Positions 22,060-32,579 of a DNA stretch of 64,000 bases are shown here, in pieces; within the stretch, counting starts at the first letter, position 1, and each line of letters opens with the position of its first letter. The notes beneath the pieces are model-generated. The model worked only from the letters and a program-made list of their open reading frames with translations. It made no database searches and was not told where the DNA came from. This DNA is from Ruminococcus sp. (GTDB lineage Bacteria; Bacillota; Clostridia; Oscillospirales; Ruminococcaceae). The position numbers were made by a program, and so were the translations under genes. The stretch spans positions 1-64,000 of the forward strand of contig SVNQ01000003.1 of assembly GCA_015066865.1 (NCBI GenBank), given 5' to 3'.

Positions 22060-23027
22060 TCGTCTTTTCCCCTCTTGCGGCGCTTACGCAATCCCTTCAA
22101 AAAGGGGAGGTATGCACACGCATAAGCATAAATCTGCTTTTTGAGTCCTGCCTGCTTCAGGAACGACTGATCATCCATTTTTATCAAGGCCTTATAATCC
22201 TTTTTGAGCCAGTAGATCTGCCCTTTAAACACCGGCAGATGGCAATCATATGCATGATCTGTATATTCGTCATACAGGCACATCATATCATACATTTTTT
22301 CTGCATGAATGATTCTTCTGTTTATATTCCGCTTGTTTGCCGCGCTCCAGCTGCCAACACTGAACAACCGGTATGCCGACATGCATTCCGGAATGTAATA
22401 GATCTTGCCGTGTGCAACCATATAAAGCAAAAGCGGTTCGTCGCCAACATCGGACGCCTTTCTGAAATCAGCAGGGTTCATGATGTGATCCTGCCACAGC
22501 TCCTGCTTCATAAAGAAACTTGAAGTGTGGAACGGATAGATTCTCTGAATGTCCAAAAACTGCTGCACATCATATTTGCCTTCCCTTATCTCCCTGTAAG
22601 GACGATACTTCTCTGTCGATGTGCCGTCCTCATTGATCTCCAGGACTTTATGAACACACATCGCACAATCGGGATTGGCTTCCATCATATCATACTGCTT
22701 TTGCAGCTTGTTGGGATCGGACCAATAATCGTCACCCTCACACATAGCTGTGTACTTTCCGCGCACCAAATGCGCCACATGTGCTTTCCAAATCGGAATT
22801 TTTTGCGAATGCTGGTTTTCTTTTTGCAGAATCGGGCGGAACAGCTCCGGATATTTTTCTGCATATTCCTTTATTATTTCAGCACTGTCATCCTGGGATG
22901 CATCATCATGAATCAGGATCTCGTAGTTAAAATTCGTTTTCTGGGATACAAACCCTTCCAAAGTTTTCCGCAAATATTTGCCATGGTTATATACAAGGCA
23001 TAATATGCTTACTTTGATTTCGCTCAT
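22056..23027 (-). CDS. Glycosyltransferase family 2
   Basis: MSEIKVSILCLVYNHGKYLRKTLEGFVSQKTNFNYEILIHDDASQDDSAEII; start chosen at internal Met, the track start at 23120 overlaps the upstream gene. Confidence 0.93.
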   Translation of the reverse strand: MSEIKVSILCLVYNHGKYLRKTLEGFVSQKTNFNYEILIHDDASQDDSAEIIKEYAEKYPELFRPILQKENQHSQKIPIWKAHVAHLVRGKYTAMCEGDDYWSDPNKLQKQYDMMEANPDCAMCVHKVLEINEDGTSTEKYRPYREIREGKYDVQQFLDIQRIYPFHTSSFFMKQELWQDHIMNPADFRKASDVGDEPLLLYMVAHGKIYYIPECMSAYRLFSVGSWSAANKRNINRRIIHAEKMYDMMCLYDEYTDHAYDCHLPVFKGQIYWLKKDYKALIKMDDQSFLKQAGLKKQIYAYACAYLPFLKGLRKRRKRGKDE

Positions 23028-23040
23028 ATTTCCTCCTAAA

Positions 23041-24165
23041 TTACAAATACTCCCAAATGAATCGATAGGGGAGCAGCTCATGGGGATCCTGATAGGTTGT
23101 GATGATGCCCCACAAAACAAATATCACCTTAAGTCCAAATACAATAATTGACTTGATCTGTTTATCCACCTTATTAAACCTGCTCATAATTTCGGGAATG
23201 ATCATACAGTATCCGAACATGAAGTAGGTCAGCAGTCGGGAAACAAACCACATTTTTACCTTCAACAGGGACAACAGGACATATGCCATATAACCTACTA
23301 CATTCAAGCAGGAGGATGCAAGCTCAATGTCGCCCTTTTGATTTTTTATTTTATTCTTGATTTTGGTAGGCGTTGTCAGATAAACACCTATGAACAACAG
23401 AACATAGAACGTTGTCCAGATCAAAGAGAAGCCAATATTGCCCGTAGCCCATGCTCCGAACACATATTCATACTTGGGGAACAACTGTACGAACAGCTGT
23501 ACGATCAAGTCAAACGCCACAAACATCACAGCAGTTGCAATCAACAGCAGCAGCAGTCTGCTTCTGGTAAGCTTGAAATCAAAAAGATACAGCACATACA
23601 TCAGCAGCATGATGATCGCGCTGGAATGTATGAAAAATGCGATGACAATCACGATCAGCGCTTTGAAGGGCTTCTTCTGAATCATCAGATGGAACGCAAT
23701 CAAAAGAACCGCTGCCGCCACAAACTGTCGGGTAATATTCAAGCATGACGCAAAAGTAAACGTCATGAACATAATGGCGGACATGGTCACATCCTTGGAA
23801 TAGCGGTAGAAGAACCATGCAAACGTTGACAGGACAAATATATCCATGAGGCCGTTGATCAGCCAAGGGAACGGGAAGATCCGAGACACCAGCCATACAA
23901 AAAATGTATACAGGTACTGTGAATTTGCTTCTTCCCGACTATAATCCAGAAAGCCCTGAAAATCCAGTCCGAAAATCACCTGCATTGACTCGACACGATT
24001 GGAATAGTCAATCGCCACATCGTACCCACGCAGCACTGCAAACAAAATCATGCCGCCGAACACGACGCTCAGATACAGTATTCTGTTACTCTTGGATCCG
24101 TTGATTCGTTTCGAATCCAAACCAAGAAAAAATGCAACCAGAAGAATACAAATATATCCGATCAA
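23041..24165 (-). CDS. EpsG/Wzy-like polysaccharide polymerase (multi-TM)
   Basis: About 10 predicted TM segments, EpsG-like features (LRGYDVAIDYSNRVESMQ), location inside EPS cluster. Confidence 0.75.
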   Translation of the reverse strand: MIGYICILLVAFFLGLDSKRINGSKSNRILYLSVVFGGMILFAVLRGYDVAIDYSNRVESMQVIFGLDFQGFLDYSREEANSQYLYTFFVWLVSRIFPFPWLINGLMDIFVLSTFAWFFYRYSKDVTMSAIMFMTFTFASCLNITRQFVAAAVLLIAFHLMIQKKPFKALIVIVIAFFIHSSAIIMLLMYVLYLFDFKLTRSRLLLLLIATAVMFVAFDLIVQLFVQLFPKYEYVFGAWATGNIGFSLIWTTFYVLLFIGVYLTTPTKIKNKIKNQKGDIELASSCLNVVGYMAYVLLSLLKVKMWFVSRLLTYFMFGYCMIIPEIMSRFNKVDKQIKSIIVFGLKVIFVLWGIITTYQDPHELLPYRFIWEYL

Positions 24166-24234
24166 ATCAAATACCCCCGTTAAATTCTCTACGCCTCAGA
24201 AACGTATGGCATCTTTCTGTAAATCTTCAATACA

Positions 24235-25350
24235 TCAACCCTCGATGGTTTCATTCCTCTTTCGACGATTACGGCTCCAGATATAGATAAACAAGTCCGT
24301 CATTCCCAATGTCAGCAAGAATTTTTTGATCCTCGCCCAGTTAGGAAGCTTCTTGTATTTTACCGACTGAATGGATGTTCTGAACGGTTCCTTCTTCAAA
24401 AACGCCTTTGCATCCCTCCTGCGATTTGCCCAGTCGGGATTATCCTTATGATAATATTTCAGTGAAAGCACATCTGTGATAATTCCGAAAAGGAACCGCA
24501 TACAATCATCCATCATCACATGATAGCCCTTGTCATTCTTCAAATCACCGAAGGTTTTGTCCATGCGGGAGGCGATCTCACACAGAAGCTTTGACATGGC
24601 AAGACGATCTGCGTCTGCCGATGCAGAATATCTGTGGCACACACTGCCCTCATTCATCCTGTAGTGATAGAAGGCATCCTCCACATATTTCAGGCTGCCG
24701 GCTTTTTCAATACAGGAAAGGACGAAGAGCTTGTCCTCGCTCTTGACGATTCCCTTCGGAAATGTCAGCTTGTTTGCAAGCAGGAACTCACGGCGATACA
24801 CCTTGTCCCAGCAAAAATAGATGCGCACGCCGTTGCGGGGGGCACACATTGCATAGCGACAGAACATCTCCCGTGTTTCCGCATCGGAAAAATCATAGAT
24901 TTTTTCGTGCTCAAATCCTTGGCTGCAATCTACCTGTTTATTGGCGTATTCCTTGATACGGTTGAACAAAAGAAGATCGCATCCATCATCCTGCAAATAT
25001 GCTGCAAGCTTTTCGCAAGCATCGGGGGCAATCCAGTCATCGGCATCCACGAACATGATCCACTTGCCCTTGGCATTTTCAATGCCGTTGTTGCGTGCCA
25101 TTGACACACCCTGATTTGCCTGATGGATCACTCTGACACGGGAATCAGCCTGCGCGTATTCGTCACATGCCTGTGCGCACTCGCCCCGGCTGCCGTCATC
25201 CACCAGAAGAACCTCAAATGCCCCGTATGTCTGCTGAAGAATGCTTTGCATGCATACTTCCAAATATTTCAAGTTTACATTATAAACCGGAATGATAATA
25301 CTAAAATGCGGACATCCTGTGTCCTGAGATCCGGAGACGATAGTTTCCAT
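24235..25350 (-). CDS. Glycosyltransferase family 2
   Basis: PHFSIIIPVYNVNLKYLEVCMQSILQQTYGAFEVLLVDDGSRGECAQACDEYAQ...FVDADDWIAPD. Confidence 0.95.
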   Translation of the reverse strand: METIVSGSQDTGCPHFSIIIPVYNVNLKYLEVCMQSILQQTYGAFEVLLVDDGSRGECAQACDEYAQADSRVRVIHQANQGVSMARNNGIENAKGKWIMFVDADDWIAPDACEKLAAYLQDDGCDLLLFNRIKEYANKQVDCSQGFEHEKIYDFSDAETREMFCRYAMCAPRNGVRIYFCWDKVYRREFLLANKLTFPKGIVKSEDKLFVLSCIEKAGSLKYVEDAFYHYRMNEGSVCHRYSASADADRLAMSKLLCEIASRMDKTFGDLKNDKGYHVMMDDCMRFLFGIITDVLSLKYYHKDNPDWANRRRDAKAFLKKEPFRTSIQSVKYKKLPNWARIKKFLLTLGMTDLFIYIWSRNRRKRNETIEG

Positions 25351-25391
25351 GTTAAGCTCTCCTTATATATTACTCCACAGGCTCTGCTTCA

Positions 25392-26549
25392 TCAGTGCTT
25401 TCTTTTCTTCATACCATCCTGATAGCCCATTGCCTTACGGATCGTATATACAAACCATGGTTTTATATCGCCCTTCCAGTAAACCAGATCCTTGGTATTC
25501 TTCCAGCTGAACCATGAAGGCTTTGCCTTGAATCTGTTCTTTGACTTCAAAAACCAGAGTACATCGCTATGAAAATGTCTTGCCATCAAGCCAAACTTGT
25601 CATTCGGCGGATACTGGATCACTTCTTCATCATAACACAGCTCCAGCTGCTGTCTTGCGATGTTAATGCCGCACATATAGCTGAGCTTGATGCCGGCAGT
25701 AATACGTCCATTAATTTCCAGCAGGATCGGCTTTCCGGTTTCTGCGTCGATCATGAAGCCAACGTTTGCGAAGCCTCTCCAGTTCATTGCTTTCAGCAGC
25801 TCGCCTGCATACTGAAGTGCTTCCGGTGCATCAACGGATCTGATCAGTACAGCCGTACCTGCATCCAGCGGGAACCATCTCAGTACATCCTGCGCCATGG
25901 ACATGCACACATTATTATCCTGATCAATAAAGACATATGTGCCGATGCGCTTATCAAACTTTACAAATTCCTGCACAACATACTCATCAATGTTCAGCTC
26001 ACCGCTGTCGAGTCTTGCACGGAATTCTTCTTCTGTATTGAACTTATGGAATCCGATCGAACCCACACCATTGCGGGGCTTGATGATGATCGGGAATGTT
26101 GCATTTGCAAGGTAATCCTCAATGTCCTGCCCTTCTCTGCGGGTATAGGGACAAGGGATTCCGTGATCAAGCGCCACTTCAAACGTTCTCTGCTTGTTAA
26201 ACGCCTGAATGTAGGATTCTCTCGGTGCGCATGCAATTCTAACATACTTTTTGTACTCTGCCTCATGCTGCGTTACTTTATTCGTTGTCATTTCAGCAAC
26301 GGGGAAAAGTACGTCATACTCGCCCGTTTGCAGGGTTTTCAGCAGTACGTCTTCAAAGCCGTCATAGGAACCTGCTGCATCCTCATGCAGAATTTTTTTG
26401 TCAGGCAGTTTTGAGGCATAACAAACGTCGAGCTTGGAAGAACAAAGAACCGTTACATGACAGCCTATGTCTTTCAGCCCATGCAGCATTGTCAGGGTCT
26501 GTCTTGCACCGCCATCCGTCAATAAAACTCTTACCTTGCTAAAATCCAT
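25392..26549 (-). CDS. ATP-grasp domain protein (EPS cluster)
   Basis: VRVLLTDGGARQTLTMLHGLKDIG...FPIIIKPRNGVGSIGFHKF...GFMIDAETGKPILLEINGRITAGIKLS. Confidence 0.85.
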   Translation of the reverse strand: MDFSKVRVLLTDGGARQTLTMLHGLKDIGCHVTVLCSSKLDVCYASKLPDKKILHEDAAGSYDGFEDVLLKTLQTGEYDVLFPVAEMTTNKVTQHEAEYKKYVRIACAPRESYIQAFNKQRTFEVALDHGIPCPYTRREGQDIEDYLANATFPIIIKPRNGVGSIGFHKFNTEEEFRARLDSGELNIDEYVVQEFVKFDKRIGTYVFIDQDNNVCMSMAQDVLRWFPLDAGTAVLIRSVDAPEALQYAGELLKAMNWRGFANVGFMIDAETGKPILLEINGRITAGIKLSYMCGINIARQQLELCYDEEVIQYPPNDKFGLMARHFHSDVLWFLKSKNRFKAKPSWFSWKNTKDLVYWKGDIKPWFVYTIRKAMGYQDGMKKRKH

Positions 26550-26567
26550 TTCATTCGCTCCTGTCGT

Positions 26568-27266
26568 TTACTGCGTAACCAGCACTTCTTCTTTAAATAC
26601 AGCATTCTGTGCTGCCTGCTCATTTTTGGTATACGGAAATTCCCTGCGCTTCAGAACCACAATCTTGAATATCAATTCAATCGTTCTGAAAATGCAATAC
26701 ACATCCGCTGCAATACTCTGTTTTTCTACGTACATTCTTGCAAGCTCTCTGCGCACAGGGATAACCTTCTGTATGTATTCATTATTATCCGATACAACCA
26801 GTTCACCATGTGCATAGTCAAACAGGCTGTCGAAGCACGCAAGACCGGGCTTTACCTCGGATATGCATGCATATCTGCCGACATAGTTCTTCTCGGCGCT
26901 CTCCTTGGAGATCGGACGGGGACCTACCACTGACATCTGCCCAAGCAGGATGTTCAGCAGCTGCGGCAGCTCATCGATCTTTGATTTTCTCATGAAGCTT
27001 CCGTACTTGAATACGCGTGTATTTCCTACAAAGCTGCCTTCGCTTCTCTGCCCTTCTTTCTGGGGCTGAAAAACATGCATGGAACGGAATTTATACATCG
27101 TAAACGGCTTGTTATTACGGCAAACTCTGTATGATTTATAAAAAACCGGACCCTTGCTGGACACCTTGATCGCTATGATGCTGATCAGCCATACTGGAGA
27201 TGTAAGAATGATCGCCGCAAGGGAACTGAGTATGTCGAATGATCTTTTCACAATATGATAGAACAT
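26568..27266 (-). CDS. Undecaprenyl-phosphate sugar phosphotransferase (bacterial sugar transferase, PF02397-like)
   Basis: VKRSFDILSSLAAIILTSPVWLISIIAIKVSSKGPVFYKSYRVCRNNKPFTMYKFRSM...RKSKIDELPQLLNILLGQMSVVGPRPI. Confidence 0.95.
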   Translation of the reverse strand: MFYHIVKRSFDILSSLAAIILTSPVWLISIIAIKVSSKGPVFYKSYRVCRNNKPFTMYKFRSMHVFQPQKEGQRSEGSFVGNTRVFKYGSFMRKSKIDELPQLLNILLGQMSVVGPRPISKESAEKNYVGRYACISEVKPGLACFDSLFDYAHGELVVSDNNEYIQKVIPVRRELARMYVEKQSIAADVYCIFRTIELIFKIVVLKRREFPYTKNEQAAQNAVFKEEVLVTQ

Positions 27267-27278
27267 TACACACACCTC

Positions 27279-27938
27279 TTATCTGATTTCACGGACCAAC
27301 ATAAATGCTTCCGCAGCCTTGACATTCACCATTGCACCACGGAATTTTGCCAGTGCTTCAATTGTTTCAAGCGATCTCAGATCCGGAAAATCATGCATCT
27401 GAGATTTAAAGAAACTCAGTGCTTCTTTCTTTGCCTCAATAAAATCGGTAATATCCTCATATACATTCGGGATAAATGTGTTCTGATATGTCGGGGTATT
27501 GATACCGGTTTCCGACAAGGTTTCATATACATAGACCCGCTTTGCTGCGTAGGAATTTTTCGCACGCAGTGCAACCATTGCAGCTTCGGTTGTCATCTGA
27601 TGATCCTTCTGCATATCTCCCCAGAACGGCAGATACACTTCATCCGGCTGAACCTTTCTGAACACATCATCAAATGCCTTGTTTACTTCCAGACGTGTAA
27701 ACTGTTCGATCTTGTTTGCGCCAAAGGGCAGCCCGATATACTCATCAACGCCGCAGAATGCATGTGCTTTCTGCATCTCACGATGAATGATCTGTGTGCA
27801 CTCCGGCAAAACCTCGCCCTCTCTTGCGGTAACGAGGCACACCGTCACATGATCACCGGCTGCTTTTCTCTTTAAAATGGTACCGCCAACGCCCAATATC
27901 TCATCGTCACGATGCGGCGCCACAACTAATACTTTCAC
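27279..27938 (-). CDS. PIG-L family deacetylase
   Basis: MKVLVVAPHRDDEILGVGGTILKRKAAGDHVTVCLVT (AHxDDE-like signature). Confidence 0.92.
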   Translation of the reverse strand: MKVLVVAPHRDDEILGVGGTILKRKAAGDHVTVCLVTAREGEVLPECTQIIHREMQKAHAFCGVDEYIGLPFGANKIEQFTRLEVNKAFDDVFRKVQPDEVYLPFWGDMQKDHQMTTEAAMVALRAKNSYAAKRVYVYETLSETGINTPTYQNTFIPNVYEDITDFIEAKKEALSFFKSQMHDFPDLRSLETIEALAKFRGAMVNVKAAEAFMLVREIR

Positions 27939-27964
27939 TCAAAAAACCTACCTTATGCCCCAAA

Positions 27965-29146
27965 TTATTCCTGACTCTCCATATATGCCTGATAAAAGTC
28001 CTTTGCGTCGATCTTGCGCAGGCCCTTCTTCTCGAAGAAGCTTCTTACGCTTTCCTTAGCAAGAACCGGTCCGCACATAATCTGCTCGTAGTCGATTGCA
28101 GGGTGGGAATTGATCTCACAAAGCTTCATTCCATTCTCGGTAATGATAATATCAAGTCCCAGATAATCCAAAGAAGAAACATGCTGGCAGAGATTGTCGA
28201 TCAGCTGACGAACCATCGGCCAATTCGGAAGTCCTGTTGTCTTCCACTCTACATTTGTATCCGGATGCTTCTGCAGCATCCAAACTCCATCGGGAGTGAA
28301 TCTCTTATATCGGATGCAGAAATCCTTGTATTTTCCTGTTTCAAAATCAAAACCGACACCAACACCGCCGGAAGAAAGATTGCTTGCGCCGCCGTTCACA
28401 GAGGTACCGAATCTTGCATAGGAAACAGCGCATGCCCATTCAGCGGGAGCATAACGATCCTCAGGAGTGTTCTTGCACATGATCACACGCAGCGTACACT
28501 CGCTGTCCGGCCAAACAGCCGCAAGATCACGGTGCTGACGTGCATACTCAGTGATGATGTAATTGCGCATCGTATCACGGATTTCCTCGAAACGAGCCAT
28601 GTCGATCGGCTTATTATTTTCGTAGAGCCCATCCTCACGAAGCTCCAGCTTGATAAATCCAAGACCGCCGGATGTACCGGAATTCGGCTTCATCGCCAGA
28701 ACCTTCTTCTGATTCAGGAGATTCCAGAGAAAATCCTTATCCTTTGCAATATCCTCAGGGCAGTCCATCAGATAGGTAAAACGGCCGCCGCACAGGTCAT
28801 TCTCTACATATGCATAGTATTCCGGCATGGTGCTTTCACAGCCGTTGCTGTTGAGAACATACTTCAAGGTCGTCTTATCAAGCCACTTTAAAAAGTGATT
28901 GTTCATCGGATGGAGCATGAAATACTGATAGTCCGGCACATAATTCATGTAGTTTTCTTCTGTCAGACCATAAAGCTCAATGCGTCCCGGATAGAAACCA
29001 CGCTCCAGCGCCCACTTTTTCTTTGCTTCATCCATGACAGGGAATGCAGCTTCGTCATCTCTCAGCTTCTTTACAAACATTCCTGCCCATCTGTGATCCA
29101 TTCCCAATTTGCGGACTTTCTCGACTAAGACATCATAATTTGTCAT
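27965..29146 (-). CDS. Sugar-transfer-associated ATP-grasp (PF14397-like) protein
   Basis: KNSGTSGGLGFIKLEL-like nucleotide loop (KVLAMKPNSGTSGGLGFIKLE), C-terminal YLGLDIIITENGMKLCEINSHPAIDYEQIM. Confidence 0.82.
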   Translation of the reverse strand: MTNYDVLVEKVRKLGMDHRWAGMFVKKLRDDEAAFPVMDEAKKKWALERGFYPGRIELYGLTEENYMNYVPDYQYFMLHPMNNHFLKWLDKTTLKYVLNSNGCESTMPEYYAYVENDLCGGRFTYLMDCPEDIAKDKDFLWNLLNQKKVLAMKPNSGTSGGLGFIKLELREDGLYENNKPIDMARFEEIRDTMRNYIITEYARQHRDLAAVWPDSECTLRVIMCKNTPEDRYAPAEWACAVSYARFGTSVNGGASNLSSGGVGVGFDFETGKYKDFCIRYKRFTPDGVWMLQKHPDTNVEWKTTGLPNWPMVRQLIDNLCQHVSSLDYLGLDIIITENGMKLCEINSHPAIDYEQIMCGPVLAKESVRSFFEKKGLRKIDAKDFYQAYMESQE

Positions 29147-29198
29147 TCTCTTTCCTCCTGCTATGTTCGTATTCCGTTACGGTTCAACGAACAGAACT

Positions 29199-30467
29199 TT
29201 ATTCAAAACAGCTGCGGATCAACGCAATAATGACATCCTGTTCCTCAGGGGTCATTTTGTTGTCGGACGGCAGACAAAGCCCACGATTGAAAATGTCCAT
29301 TCCAACGTCCTCACAACCGCCTTCAATATAAGCGTTTGTTTTTGCTCTGCCGCTGCCCTGTGCTGTTACAAACGGATTCATACGATAAATCGGCTGCATA
29401 TGCATGGGCTTCCAAATCGGACGACCCTCTGCATTGTACTGTGCCAGTTTTTCAAGTATCTCGGTAGGACAGGTCTTTCCCGGCTCACTGATATACAGTG
29501 CATCCTGTTCGCCGCGCACCTGTCTGCACATTGCAGCCTCGTCGATCAGCATGCAGGAAAGCCAGAAATTCGGCTCCATCTCGCCTTCGATATAGGGATT
29601 CATCTGTACAGGAAGATCCTTGAATCCCTCTTTATATCTCTCATAGATTGCCTTCTTCTGTGCAATATGCTCATCCAGATAGGGCATCTGTCCACGAACC
29701 ACGCCTGCGATCACATTGGACATTCTGTAGTTGTAACCAACTTCCTCATGCTGGTACCATGCAGCTGCCTCACGGCTCTGTGTGGACCACTTGCGTACCT
29801 TTTCCGCATCTTCCTTACTGTCAGTCAGGAACATGCCGCCGGAACTTCCGGTAATGATCTTATTGCCATTAAAACTGATCGCACTGTAATCACCAAATGT
29901 ACCGGTCTGTCTACCTTTATATGTTGCGCCAAAGGATTCGGCAGCATCCTCAATGATCAATGCACCGTGCTTGTCACAGATCGCCTTGATCTCATCAATC
30001 TTCGCCGGTGTTCCGTAGAGGTGAACCAGAATTACAACCTTTACCTCAGGATACAGAGCAAATGCCTGTTCGAGTGCCGCAGGATCCATATTCCATGTTT
30101 CACGCTCAGTATCAATGAAAACGATCTCTGCGCCCTCATACACCGCAGGATTCACTGTTGCAGCGAACGTCACATCGGAGCAGAACACCTTGCGTCCCTG
30201 AAGTGCGCCTTCATTGGGCTTCGGAATCCCGTACAGTTTTTCTCCTGCAAGCTTGACTGCCAGATGCAGTGACGCTGTTCCGCAGGAAAGTGCTACCGCA
30301 TATGCACAATCGACATATGACGCAGCCTGACGTTCCAGCTCGTTGATATTTTCGCCCACTGTGGACATCCAGTTCTGTTCATACGCCTCGGTCACATAGC
30401 GAAGCTCCTCGCCATGCATTGTAGGTGTTGCAAGCCACACCTTTTTTTCAAATGGTTTCAGTTCCAT
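29199..30467 (-). CDS. DegT/DnrJ/EryC1/StrS-family PLP aminotransferase (PglE-like)
   Basis: LIIEDAAESFGATYKGRQTGTFGDYSAISFNGNKIITGSSGGMFLT. Confidence 0.94.
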   Translation of the reverse strand: MELKPFEKKVWLATPTMHGEELRYVTEAYEQNWMSTVGENINELERQAASYVDCAYAVALSCGTASLHLAVKLAGEKLYGIPKPNEGALQGRKVFCSDVTFAATVNPAVYEGAEIVFIDTERETWNMDPAALEQAFALYPEVKVVILVHLYGTPAKIDEIKAICDKHGALIIEDAAESFGATYKGRQTGTFGDYSAISFNGNKIITGSSGGMFLTDSKEDAEKVRKWSTQSREAAAWYQHEEVGYNYRMSNVIAGVVRGQMPYLDEHIAQKKAIYERYKEGFKDLPVQMNPYIEGEMEPNFWLSCMLIDEAAMCRQVRGEQDALYISEPGKTCPTEILEKLAQYNAEGRPIWKPMHMQPIYRMNPFVTAQGSGRAKTNAYIEGGCEDVGMDIFNRGLCLPSDNKMTPEEQDVIIALIRSCFE

Positions 30468-30567
30468 GAAATCCGCCTTTCAAGTTTCGCTGCTCAGAGC
30501 GAAGCTTCCGTTCTGTAGGATGCCTTGAATCTATTTATATTCAGAAATTTCTCCGAATAGCCTCGAT

Positions 30568-32124
30568 TTACTTTCTGCCTTTTTTCTGAACAGGCTTTGC
30601 AGCTTCAGTCTTTGCAGTTTCAGGCTCAGCTGCCTTTTCTGTTTCTGCAGCTGCTTCGATTTTTTCTGCAATCACTGCTGTTTCCTTATATGTACCTGTA
30701 TTCAGACGATACTGCTGTGCCAGAGCACGAACCACAATAATCACTGCAAACAGAGCAAACAGAACAGCTTCTGCCAGAACAACTGCTGTAATCAAGTCGG
30801 TTCCGCGTGAAGAAACATTCAGAGTTGCCGGTGCAATAACTGAGCATGCACTAACATATGCAACGTTCTCATAATATTCATCCGCAGTTGTATTCACTGC
30901 GTCCAGAACATTGGTGATTTTCGTGTAAAGAGCCTCCAGCTTCTTATCCAGAACCTCCATCTGTGCCTTTGATGTCACAGTGCTTGTTTCCTGCAGCTTT
31001 TCTACACGATACTGATAATAGTTAATATCCTTGGTGCACTGGGAAATTTCAGCCTGTACCTCAAGCTTCTTCTTCACCATTTCGTCATACTGCTTGGAAG
31101 CCTGACCCACGCTCACGTTACCGCCATCGGAACCGCCCGGCATCACCAGAATGGTATCTTTCTGGTAGCTGGCAATGGAGTCCATAATGGAAGCAAGGTT
31201 CGCTTCCGCAGCAGCCTGTGTGCGCTGCAGGGACTGAATGCGGTACTCGTAATAGGTCATCAGCTGTTCCTTATCCTTCGTAACGTTGTTCACCGAAACA
31301 TAGGAAGAAAGCCAATCCAGATCCTCCGAACGGATCGTTTCAAGTGCAGCAACCAGATCGGGGAAAGAATAACCCGTATTGACAGAACGGAAATTTGTTC
31401 CATCCTGCTTTGCCAATGTGTTGACATATTTCTGTGCAGAATTCAGCGTAGTATCGAAAACCTCAATCACACGCTCATAATCATATTCCTGATAATCAAC
31501 AGCCAGAACCGCGCTGCCCAGAGCGTCGTTATAACCATAGGTTTCAAAGAAATAACGTCTGTAGGCTGTCAGGATCGCATCCATTACGGCAACGCCCTGT
31601 TCCTCACCGATACCGGTTCCGTCCAGACTCAGTGTGATCAGGAAACGTGTGGGATGATAGGAAACACCGAGCATTGTCTTTACTGCACTCAGTGCACTCG
31701 AACCGCCTGTCTCAAAAATAGACTTATAACCGGTAAGCTCCTGATATGTAGCTTCCGGCATGATGCCTTTAATTTTAATATTGTTGCGCAGATTGTCAAC
31801 CGGAACATCCACATCAACTGCTGCCAGTGCTTCATTCAGCACAACCGGAGACTTGATCTTAGTCGGGTCAAACTCATTTCCGGCAGGATCCTTTCCTTTT
31901 TCAACGCCGTCAAATGTAAATTCGACCATCGCCTGCACTGTTGAATTAGAAGTTTTCAGCATAAATGTCGAACAGCCTGCCACAATACCCACAACAATCG
32001 CAAGCACAAGCCACAGCACAAAAACACGCTTTGTCTGCTTCACAAGGCAGCGCAGCGTTAAAATCGGTTTTTCGTCATCTTCAGCGTGCTTCAACACAAG
32101 ATTAATATTCTTTTCTTCAGACAT
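30568..32124 (-). CDS. Wzz/chain-length-determinant-like polysaccharide co-polymerase
   Basis: N- and C-terminal TM segments flanking a coiled extracytoplasmic region; first gene of the EPS operon. Confidence 0.75.
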   Translation of the reverse strand: MSEEKNINLVLKHAEDDEKPILTLRCLVKQTKRVFVLWLVLAIVVGIVAGCSTFMLKTSNSTVQAMVEFTFDGVEKGKDPAGNEFDPTKIKSPVVLNEALAAVDVDVPVDNLRNNIKIKGIMPEATYQELTGYKSIFETGGSSALSAVKTMLGVSYHPTRFLITLSLDGTGIGEEQGVAVMDAILTAYRRYFFETYGYNDALGSAVLAVDYQEYDYERVIEVFDTTLNSAQKYVNTLAKQDGTNFRSVNTGYSFPDLVAALETIRSEDLDWLSSYVSVNNVTKDKEQLMTYYEYRIQSLQRTQAAAEANLASIMDSIASYQKDTILVMPGGSDGGNVSVGQASKQYDEMVKKKLEVQAEISQCTKDINYYQYRVEKLQETSTVTSKAQMEVLDKKLEALYTKITNVLDAVNTTADEYYENVAYVSACSVIAPATLNVSSRGTDLITAVVLAEAVLFALFAVIIVVRALAQQYRLNTGTYKETAVIAEKIEAAAETEKAAEPETAKTEAAKPVQKKGRK

Positions 32125-32281
32125 CTTGTTATCCTCTCAATTCTTCTATTTTGACGCTCTGCAATCCGACAGAAACAGTATCGCATAATGGCTGAATTGC
32201 TGGGTTCTATACACCTGATCAACTCGCCATCCGATATAAGAATGCACGAAAAATGCCGCCTATCAATAAGCGTCCTTTATA

Positions 32282-32310
32282 ATTATAACACAAATACGCT
32301 TACATTGCAA
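32282..32310 (-). promoter_or_regulatory. Promoter of the EPS operon
   Basis: Minus strand TTGCAA-N17-TATAAT about 160 nt upstream of the Wzz-like start codon. Confidence 0.75.
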
Positions 32311-32517
32311 GTAGAAATCAATACCTTACTCCCAATTCTTTTTCGACAATATACACAAAAAAGCACTTATTTTCTATCAAAAATAGCCATTGTGCGGATT
32401 TTTTGACAGTTTCGGACTATTCAAAAAGACGATAAATTTCCATTTTTCAGCTCCATTTGCAGCCCCTTGCAAGCCGTCGACACAGAAAAATGTACATTTT
32501 GTATAATAACACAGAAA

Positions 32518-32556
32518 AATTCCCCATCCGAAGCAGACTGCTTCAGATGGGGAATT
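32518..32556. terminator. Strong hairpin/terminator between rubredoxin operon and EPS operon
   Basis: AATTCCCCATC...GATGGGGAATT with inner GAAGCAG/CTGCTTC; T run after, A run before. Confidence 0.75.
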
Positions 32557-32579
32557 GGCTGTTTTTCTCAATATAGGGG

